Shown here: positions 34,631-41,542 of the stretch, one piece after another | Numbering within the stretch: position 1 is the stretch's first letter | Layout of the letters: every line of letters starts with the position of its first letter | Origin: Planctomycetota bacterium | GTDB lineage: Bacteria > Planctomycetota > Planctomycetia > Planctomycetales > Planctomycetaceae | Length of the DNA: 43,129 nt | Reading direction: 5' to 3' | Assembly: GCA_003670925.1 (NCBI GenBank) | Contig: QWQG01000086.1 | Location: 1-43,129 of the forward strand | Made by a program: the position numbers and the translations under genes | Notes under the pieces: generated by a model | Seen by the model: only the letters and a program-made list of their open reading frames with translations | The model's database searches: none | Told to the model about the DNA's origin: nothing

Positions 34631-37336
34631 TCAGCGATCATCGGTGCTCAGCGATGCACGACCCTCGATCGCGACCAGCGATTGGCTTGTGGCAAGATGG
34701 TGGTACGATTGGGTTTCACCAGACGGCCACTCGATCCGCAATTCATCAATTGTTGCGGCGTCTCCCAAACCACAGTGGACGAATCGCTCACTTGACGACG
34801 CATAACTGCCGCCTGCAGCTAGTTCAAAAAAAGCGGTCTGACCATCGATCATCACTCGAATCCGAGTTCCGACGCCATCGCGGCAACTCCGAACACCGCA
34901 AAGTCGCAGCGCAAGAAAATGCCCCACAGCGGCAGTTTCGTTTGTCAGCAAGGATACCGGGGTATCCAGATGCGACACGCAAAAATCTGGCTGCCCATCC
35001 CGATTCCAGTCGAGCACCGCTAGCCCGCGGCCGAGCAGCTCAGATTCGAAATACCCGCCAGCATCCGATGATGATAATTCTTCGAATTCAGGCGCGAAAT
35101 TTGTGCCCGTATTGCAAAAGAATTGAGGTCGCATCCGATACAGGTCACCAAAGGCTCTGTGGTCCCCAATGTGGCCATTCGCGACAACCAGATCGAGCCG
35201 CCCATCAAGGTCTGCATCCAAGAATGCTGTTCCAAAGCCTAGCATCGGATAACTTGGTTTTGCCAAGCCGCTGACCAACGTTGCATCTGCGAAGATCCCG
35301 TTCGGCTGACTAAGATAGAGAGTATTCGATTCATTGGAAAAGTTAGTCACAAGCAGGTCCGAGAATTCGTCACCATTCAGATGACCGATAGCGACACCCA
35401 TACATGCTTGGGATTTTCCATCCCGATCAAAAGCCAAACCGATATTGACTGCCTGTTCACTCAGATGAGTCACGCGACTGTCAGGGACGGATTCATTCAG
35501 GAAGCAGAAGTTGGGCTGCTGATCATTCGCGACAAAGAGGTCCAGTAAGTTGTCGGCGTTGAGGTGAGCGGCAACGACCCCGAACCCGGGACCTTGAGAG
35601 ACTTGGATGCCTGAGGTTGCGGACTGATCTTCAAAGCGTCCGTCACCGAGGTTGATCAGCAGGCGATCTTGGGTGGCGTCAAAACTTGACGGAGAGCAGG
35701 TCACTTTCACGTTCTGGTTTTCACAAATAGTCTCGAATACCAATTTCCCTTGGATGTAGTTGGAAACGTACAGGTCTGGGAACGCATCTCCGTTGAAATC
35801 TCCCGACGCACAACTGCTGGTCCAAGCATCTCCAGCAGCAGTTTCCGGGCTCGTCATCTCCGTAAAAGTCCCGTCGCCGTTTCCCTGATACAGCCGATTG
35901 GGCCCGATGTTGCCAAGGTACACATCATCGAACCCATCGTTGTCAAAATCGGCTACGATCACACCTTGACCGAATCCAGTGTCACCGAATCCCGATGCGG
36001 TCGTTGAATTCCGGAATGAGCGGCCTCGCAAATTTCGAAACATTTGATCTTCAAAGCGACCATCGGTCCCCGGGGGCCAAGTACATCCCTGAGGGAAATA
36101 CAGATCGGGCCAGCCATCGTGATCAACGTCCAGAACCCCCACGCCACCTCCTGTGAATTCCTGCATACGTTGTCCTTCCGTACTTGGGTCATCTGCGTTG
36201 AAGTAGCCAAAATCAACTCCGACCACTGTGGCGTCATTCCGGAAGCGAATCTTTCTGTTTGCCCTGATTCCCTCAGAAACTGACGCATCTGTAGGTGGGC
36301 GCCATCCGGGAAAAGCTTCGCGATTGAATTTCAAGGCCGGGTTTAAGTCCGTGGTGGTGTTCGCGGCTGCGATAATTTGGCGATATTTGTCGGCAAACTT
36401 AAGATCCGATGTCATCCGCAGCATAAGTCGCGCATCCGAAATCATCGCCGTCTGACCCCATTGTGCGGCTTCCGGGAACCGACCAAGAGTATACAGGGTT
36501 TCGACGAGTCCCCAGAGGAGGGCCGGGGATTTGCTTGTTTTCGTGTTTGCCACGGTATTAAAAGATTTTCGCAGAGTTTCGGCACGCTTTAGAAATGGCT
36601 TGCCTTCGTCCTTACCTAGGAGTTGTCCCAATCGCAGATTTAGATTGCGATCAAATGGATTCAGGCATACGCCCTCCAAGAAACAACGGGTGGCCATTTC
36701 GGGATTGCCGGACTGCTGGCACCAATCACCCCTGACAAACCAAATTCCCGGATGGGATGCGGCATCTTCGGGAAGGTTCCGGTTCCAGTCGGGAAGCCGC
36801 GACAGGCTAGTTGCGAGTTCTGCGTACCCCTTAACCACATGGGCTTCCAGATCATGTGGGGATGAGGCAAGAAGCCTCTCAATCAATTCACGTGCCTCAT
36901 CTGTTTTGCCATTGCGGAAAGCAATTTTGGCGAGTCCAATCAGGGGAGCCAGATCCTCAGGCGACTCGCGATGCCAATCCTGCAGCATGGATTCATCCAA
37001 CAATTGATTTGGATCCCCAGTGAACTGGAACAAACTGTCCTCACGCACTTTCTGCTGCGACAGAATCTTGCGGATCAAAGGCGCAGCTTCCCAAGAGCGG
37101 CCCGATCGAATGAGGAGCAAGGCCAATTGTTCGCTGGCCATGGGTTGCTCCGGTACCAGCCGAAGTTCTTCGAGAAAATTCTTGTGGGCCATTGAAAATT
37201 TTCCTGCAGCAAGTGCCTTAAGCCCTATCTTCAATTGATCTCCCGGAAGGACCGGCACAGTCCGAAATCGGAGCCAGATACAGATCCCGACGACTGCCAC
37301 AGTAACAAGCCATTTCAAAGGATGACGACGGAACAT
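34631..37336 (-). CDS. Natural fusion of TPR and CRTAC1-type propeller (FG-GAP plus ASPIC/UnbV)
   Basis: A 901-residue protein. An N-terminal hydrophobic helix (about 8-22, KWLVTVAVVGICIWLRF) is followed by TPR-like units up to about residue 330 (LKIGLKALAAGKFSMAHKNFLEEL, SEQLALLLIRSGRSWEAAPLI, LIGLAKIAFRNGKTDEARELIERLLA, LVETLYTLGRFPEAAQWG). A propeller region then carries DVDHDGWPDLYFPQG, DFDNDGFDDVYLGN, DFNGDAFPDLYVSNY, DADLDGRLDLVVANGH and DWNRDGQPDFCVSH. The C-terminal ASPIC/UnbV domain reads LAAGGSYASSSERFVHCGLGD and LRIEWPSGE. ATG 37336 has GAGGTG 5 bases upstream. It joins in one chain the two protein types encoded separately by its neighbours. Confidence 0.9.
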   Translation of the reverse strand: MFRRHPLKWLVTVAVVGICIWLRFRTVPVLPGDQLKIGLKALAAGKFSMAHKNFLEELRLVPEQPMASEQLALLLIRSGRSWEAAPLIRKILSQQKVREDSLFQFTGDPNQLLDESMLQDWHRESPEDLAPLIGLAKIAFRNGKTDEARELIERLLASSPHDLEAHVVKGYAELATSLSRLPDWNRNLPEDAASHPGIWFVRGDWCQQSGNPEMATRCFLEGVCLNPFDRNLNLRLGQLLGKDEGKPFLKRAETLRKSFNTVANTKTSKSPALLWGLVETLYTLGRFPEAAQWGQTAMISDARLMLRMTSDLKFADKYRQIIAAANTTTDLNPALKFNREAFPGWRPPTDASVSEGIRANRKIRFRNDATVVGVDFGYFNADDPSTEGQRMQEFTGGGVGVLDVDHDGWPDLYFPQGCTWPPGTDGRFEDQMFRNLRGRSFRNSTTASGFGDTGFGQGVIVADFDNDGFDDVYLGNIGPNRLYQGNGDGTFTEMTSPETAAGDAWTSSCASGDFNGDAFPDLYVSNYIQGKLVFETICENQNVKVTCSPSSFDATQDRLLINLGDGRFEDQSATSGIQVSQGPGFGVVAAHLNADNLLDLFVANDQQPNFCFLNESVPDSRVTHLSEQAVNIGLAFDRDGKSQACMGVAIGHLNGDEFSDLLVTNFSNESNTLYLSQPNGIFADATLVSGLAKPSYPMLGFGTAFLDADLDGRLDLVVANGHIGDHRAFGDLYRMRPQFFCNTGTNFAPEFEELSSSDAGGYFESELLGRGLAVLDWNRDGQPDFCVSHLDTPVSLLTNETAAVGHFLALRLCGVRSCRDGVGTRIRVMIDGQTAFFELAAGGSYASSSERFVHCGLGDAATIDELRIEWPSGETQSYHHLATSQSLVAIEGRASLSTDDR

Positions 37337-37616
37337 GAACACACCTCAGACGCTTGAAAAGTACTGACTCTACCGTTTTCTTTGTGACAGACAACCCGCA
37401 AGGCAGGCACTCATACTCCCCGCGACCGAAACTGAGTCCGGCGAGCGGAGCGGCGTAAGCACTTCGGTACCTTGTTTTTTTGGTACCGGCAAGCTGACGC
37501 ATGCCGTTCACCAATTGCCTCACTCGTGACCGCGCGAAGTCTGGAGGCAAATCGATATCAGCCGTGAAACGCAAGCACCGGTTTTTCCCGCATTTAACAT
37601 CGTCTTAAACCGTGGT
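37337..37616. other. Gap with a CGGTACC hairpin
   Basis: 280 bp between two propeller genes. A perfect 7-bp inverted repeat (CGGTACC, 37465-37471; GGTACCG, 37482-37488) has a 10-base loop that is almost all T on the plus strand. The hairpin is short, and no T-run follows on the minus strand. No gene is seen here. Confidence 0.5.
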
Positions 37617-39470
37617 TTAGCGGTCGGGGTTGGGCTCACGAAGGACGAGAGTTTCCTGGATGTCAACATCGCTTAAATTCTGTGTGACTCCTGAAGGCCA
37701 GTGAATCTCAACGCTGGCGACTGATGGCGCATTGCCGACGCCGAAGAAAAGTCTGGGGTCATTCGCTGAAGCATAGCTGCCGCCGGCCTTAACCAGACGG
37801 ATCATTTCTGGCTGCTCCGCTGCGACCCGGATTTTGACATATGCACCGACGGCGTCGCGATTACTCCTAATGCCGATCAGTCGAATGACCAGCGAGTGAT
37901 TTGTGCCGGAGTGATTTTCAAGGACGGCCACCGGTTCATTGTTGCACGAAACCACGAGATCCTGATCGCCATCATTGTCAAGGTCACCACAGGCCACTCC
38001 CCGTCCCATATGTGGCGTCTGCATGTAATCTCCTCCTGCCGGAGCCACGTTATGGAACCGAGGTCCGGGGTCATTCTGAAACAAGAGCGGCGGCTGTCGC
38101 AAAGGGGCATTCTTCGGGTAGCGGATCACATGCCCATTCGACACAAAAACGTCTTCGTCTCCGTCGCGATCGAAATCAAGGAAGACAGTTCCCCAGCCGA
38201 CCGCCAGTCCCCCGACTGCCGTGACACCCGTCGAACGGCTGACATGTTGAAAGAGGAAGTTGCCGTCGTTGCGATACAACGAGAAACTCTCCCGTTCAAA
38301 ATTTGAGACCCAAAGATCAGGCCGACCGTCCAGATTGTAGTCGCCCACATCAACCCCCATGCTGCCTTCAGGCGTCCCAGAATCGCTGAGACTGGTACCA
38401 CTTCTCGTCGAGGCATCTTCCAGATTGCCATCCCCAGTATTGCGATACAGAAAGTTGGGCACAGTGTCGTTCGCCACATAGATGTCGATGTGGCCGTCAA
38501 GATCGACGTCTGCCATCAGCACTCCCAGCCCCTTGCCATCCGTGCGTAACTGCAGTTTCGTGCTGTAATCAGAAAATGTGCAGTCGCCGTTGTTATGATA
38601 AATTATGTCCGGCAGGGGTTCGAATCTGCGCGGAGGACAGACTTCTCGAAGGCCAATCTCAGGACCGTCACAGATCGGATTGTTGTCCGGTGACCAGTTG
38701 ACGTAGTGAGCCACATAAAAATCCGGATTGCCATCGCCATCCACATCGCCACAGGCCGCACTGCTACTCCATTGGTCGTCCGTCAGACCTACTTGGTGAG
38801 CAATCTCGACAAAAGTGCCGTCTCCGTGATTCTGGAAAAACAACAGGCCACCGTACCCGGTCACCAGCACGTCCCCAAAGCCGTCGTTATCAAAGTCCGT
38901 GATCGACGCCCCGTGACTATACCAAGGTGCGGTTGCCACTCCGGCCGCGTCAGTTGCTGCCGAAAACTTCCAGTCCCCGTGATTTCTGAAAAGACCCGGC
39001 GACAGCCCGACAACTTTCTTTTCGGATTCGTACTTTCCGCCACCGGGAACAAACAGATCGACATCACCGTCGTTGTCGTAGTCGATCATTCCGACGCCTC
39101 CTCCAAGAGACTCCAGAATTGCGAAATAGCCGGATTCTTCACCGTTGTGATAAGTGAAATTGATTCCGGCCTTGTCCGCCATCTCAGAAAAGGCGGCGAT
39201 CGAGGGGACAGTTTCGACTGGCCCTGGCTCACTGACTTTCGGAGTCCGGTTGTTCTGTGATTCGGTTTGCTGCTTCGCTGGTGCCTTCGGTGAATCCGGA
39301 GTGCATCCGAGGAATGCCATGACAAGACAAAAGACGATGAACAGATTGGACGATGATCGTAGGCAATCTCCACCATCCGCTGCAAAACCGCACTCGCGCG
39401 ACGCGAGCGCCAAGATGTCAGCAACGGTCTTCAGAGTCGCGGACGACAGTTTCTTTTTGAATTCCTCCAA
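37617..39470 (-). CDS. CRTAC1-type propeller protein (FG-GAP plus ASPIC/UnbV), probable lipoprotein
   Basis: A 617-residue protein when started at the TTG at 39470. Seven or more calcium-binding FG-GAP motifs are seen: DYDNDGDVDLFVPG, DFDNDGFGDVLVTG, DVDGDGNPDFYVAHY, DVDLDGHIDIYVAND, DYNLDGRPDLWVSNF, DFDRDGDEDVFVSNGH and DLDNDGDQDLVVSC. The ASPIC/UnbV domain follows (KAGGSYASANDPRLFFGVGN, VEIHWPSGV). A hydrophobic segment with a lipobox-like LVMAFLGC lies at about residues 43-56, after an odd charged lead of about 40 residues. The true start may therefore lie further in, but no ATG with a ribosome site is in frame there. The TTG itself overlaps a GGAGGA sequence. It is preceded by the TPR gene at 39860. 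Confidence 0.85.
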   Translation of the reverse strand: MEEFKKKLSSATLKTVADILALASRECGFAADGGDCLRSSSNLFIVFCLVMAFLGCTPDSPKAPAKQQTESQNNRTPKVSEPGPVETVPSIAAFSEMADKAGINFTYHNGEESGYFAILESLGGGVGMIDYDNDGDVDLFVPGGGKYESEKKVVGLSPGLFRNHGDWKFSAATDAAGVATAPWYSHGASITDFDNDGFGDVLVTGYGGLLFFQNHGDGTFVEIAHQVGLTDDQWSSSAACGDVDGDGNPDFYVAHYVNWSPDNNPICDGPEIGLREVCPPRRFEPLPDIIYHNNGDCTFSDYSTKLQLRTDGKGLGVLMADVDLDGHIDIYVANDTVPNFLYRNTGDGNLEDASTRSGTSLSDSGTPEGSMGVDVGDYNLDGRPDLWVSNFERESFSLYRNDGNFLFQHVSRSTGVTAVGGLAVGWGTVFLDFDRDGDEDVFVSNGHVIRYPKNAPLRQPPLLFQNDPGPRFHNVAPAGGDYMQTPHMGRGVACGDLDNDGDQDLVVSCNNEPVAVLENHSGTNHSLVIRLIGIRSNRDAVGAYVKIRVAAEQPEMIRLVKAGGSYASANDPRLFFGVGNAPSVASVEIHWPSGVTQNLSDVDIQETLVLREPNPDR

Positions 39471-39859
39471 AGTTGCACGTACCCTTTTTCTTCAACGGTC
39501 TTTTCGTGGTGTGAACATTTTCAGGAAATCCTGCAGCAGTCGTAGTCTACGGAAAGCGGAGACGTCGAACCGTGCGATTCTGCAGAGCCGGCTCCGCTGA
39601 GTACGTGGGCGACAAGCGGATATTCCCGACTCCTTGTGACAATTTCCCGTTTTTTCAGGCCACAACCAGATTTCTCAACTCATGCCCGTACTTCGGGACT
39701 ACGGAATCCTCGCCGACATTGCTAAACAAGTTTGCAGATTTTCACGGCCGAATCGAACTCTTCAGCTTCAGAACCCCTCACAAAAACAGGTAGCTGGATT
39801 CGCAAGAATTCAGCCCCAATTCTGAATTCTTGCGAATTCAGCTCCGAAGAGCGGTTATT
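39471..39859. other. Gap between propeller gene and TPR gene, mostly repeat
   Basis: The gap holds the element at 39770-39870 and about 300 bp of unassigned sequence upstream of the propeller gene. No gene is seen. Confidence 0.5.
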
Positions 39860-39870
39860 TCAGGGGTTCT
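39770..39870. repeat. MITE-like palindromic element with AGAACCCCT ends, overlapping a gene stop
   Basis: Perfect 9-bp terminal repeats (AGAACCCCT 39770-39778; AGGGGTTCT 39862-39870) enclose a palindrome with 23-bp arms (39790-39812 and 39823-39845) and a 10-base loop. The right end overlaps the stop of the TPR gene, so its last residues (KNP) are read from the element. It is the best copy in the window. Confidence 0.9.
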
Positions 39871-41134
39871 TAGTCTCAGCGAGAGCCTTTGCGAGTTCGC
39901 GGTGTATCTTCTCTTTTTCCAGTCTTCCGATGCGGTGATAGTGATCGGCGAGCGCATTGTGAGCTGCCGCGTAACGTGGATTGAGATCAATAAGATTCTG
40001 CAGCCAGCGAAGACCTTCCGCAGGCGATTCATGATTCATTGCAATCATGGCAATTTCGTAGAGCACATCAGACTTGTTAGCCGTCTGATCAAGGCTATCG
40101 ATCAATTCCTGTTTCCGCCGCAGTTGTTTTTCTGCTGCCGTAACCTGCTTAAACATCTCGGCAGCCTGTTCGGTCATTCCTGAAGCCTGCAGCGCCGATG
40201 CCAGCGAATACTGAATTTTGGAATCGCTGGGTTTTTCATCGTGCAGTTGCTGAAGAGTCTCCAAGGCCTGCTTGACGTCGCCGTCCATCAAGAGAGTTTT
40301 GGCCATCGCAAACTTGGCGTCCTGATTTTCAGAGTCCACGTTCATAATCTTTTGCAGCACTGATTTTGCTTCGTTTACTTTGCCATTCGACAGAAGCCAT
40401 TCGGCCCATTGAATCAGCAGTTGACTGTCGTCAGGCGTTTCCTTAAGACACTGAAGGAACTGTATTTCCGCCTTGTCGTATTCATGCAGTTCGCGAAGAC
40501 AAACAGCCATGGCGCGGCGAATTCGTGTCTTACCAGGAACTAGGCTGAGGGCTTTCTCGTAGCATGTTGCAGCCTCGCCCCAGCGTTCCGTGTCCTGTAA
40601 CCAAAGTCCTCGCAGTTCGTGGGGCCTTGGGTCCTCCGGAAAGTCCGCTTCCCATACATTGAGGAGTGAGGCGGCTTTTGCAAACTGAACATTAACGAAA
40701 TACCCCGTGACGAAGGATTCACAGATTTCCTGCCCGTCATCACGCGGATCCAGCATCAGTTGTTTCAGATGAAGTTCTGCCTCGCGCGTCTGCCCGGACT
40801 TTGCCAAAGCCAACCATTGCTCTCGTTCAAGCTGCTCGCGGGGTACGCCAGAGTCCCAAGCGGTCTGCAGGTTTTCTCGCACGAGGTCGAATTTGCCTTG
40901 TCGTCGGTAGGCTTTTACAAAGAGCAAGTGTGTCTGCCCTAAGCGGTCCCACTCCGGAATCGACTCTAACCAACCGAGAGCCAACTCGGCATTTCGCTCT
41001 CTCAGGGCTCGCTCGGCAAAAAACGTCCGAATAGTCCGGTTGAGGTTCGGGTAGGCAAAAAATAAGCCGACAGCCATCAGGCCTATGCACACCCAGCGGA
41101 CTGGTTTTCTACGAAATGATCTGAACAGCCGCAT
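39860..41134 (-). CDS. Membrane-anchored TPR protein
   Basis: A 424-residue protein. A basic patch (RSFRRKPVR) and one hydrophobic helix (about 13-27, RWVCIGLMAVGLFFAY) come first. TPR units follow: ERALRERNAELALGWLESIPEWD, FVKAYRRQGKFDLVRENLQTAW, GLWLQDTERWGEAATCYEKALSLVPG, RAMAVCLRELHEYDKAEIQFLQCL, AEWLLSNGKVNEAKSVLQKI, AKTLLMDGDVKQALETLQQL and AAAHNALADHYHRIGRLEKEKIHRELAKAL. It probably works with the propeller gene downstream. ATG 41134 was chosen (GGAG 8 bases upstream); a start at 41245 would place 37 unlikely residues before the helix. The last codons come from a repeat element. Divergent from the haem/propeller gene at 41543. Confidence 0.87.
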   Translation of the reverse strand: MRLFRSFRRKPVRWVCIGLMAVGLFFAYPNLNRTIRTFFAERALRERNAELALGWLESIPEWDRLGQTHLLFVKAYRRQGKFDLVRENLQTAWDSGVPREQLEREQWLALAKSGQTREAELHLKQLMLDPRDDGQEICESFVTGYFVNVQFAKAASLLNVWEADFPEDPRPHELRGLWLQDTERWGEAATCYEKALSLVPGKTRIRRAMAVCLRELHEYDKAEIQFLQCLKETPDDSQLLIQWAEWLLSNGKVNEAKSVLQKIMNVDSENQDAKFAMAKTLLMDGDVKQALETLQQLHDEKPSDSKIQYSLASALQASGMTEQAAEMFKQVTAAEKQLRRKQELIDSLDQTANKSDVLYEIAMIAMNHESPAEGLRWLQNLIDLNPRYAAAHNALADHYHRIGRLEKEKIHRELAKALAETKNP

Positions 41135-41542
41135 TCCAACAGCTCCAACATCGCCTTTTGCCCGAGACGGCTGCTCCGAACAGTCTGGTAAGGCGAGTGT
41201 AACAGACGCGATGTCGGAAGCGAATGACTGACTCCAGAAAAACATTCGTGTTCTTAGGCAATTGGCCGAGAAATTCTTCCTAGTTCCGTCGCTAAATGCG
41301 TACGACTCCGCAACCTCCCTGCACCCTTGCCAATCGTCTGGTCACTGAAATTCGATCACGCTCGGAATTTATCCTCGGCGGGGCTATAATTCAAAAAGTC
41401 AGCGTACGTCATGCGTCAACTTGGCGATACAAAACGAGGTGCTATTGGGCTAACGACGCGTGCACGATCACTCGACAACTGCGTTTGTTCAACAGGATTC
41501 TTCCCGGATGACAACATTCGATTACATCATAAGTACGGTGAA
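41135..41542. other. Divergent intergenic region
   Basis: 408 bp between two diverging genes, so promoters in both directions are expected. On the plus strand a perfect TATAAT lies at 41385-41390, but no good -35 box stands 16-18 bp upstream. An in-frame ATG at 41411 could extend the plus-strand gene by 44 residues. Confidence 0.45.
41385..41390 (+). promoter_or_regulatory. Candidate -10 box (TATAAT)
   Basis: A consensus -10 hexamer in the divergent gap, 153 bases before the preferred start codon of the downstream lipoprotein gene. The -35 region is poor, so the call is tentative. Confidence 0.3.

Noticed and set aside
26437-39260. Many open frames opposite the propeller and TPR genes
   Set aside because: They are antisense shadows of strongly supported genes. 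They lack ribosome sites, domain patterns and consistent composition.
28340-39845. Repeated palindromes as a CRISPR array
   Set aside because: The copies are kilobases apart, and there are no regular spacers or cas genes.
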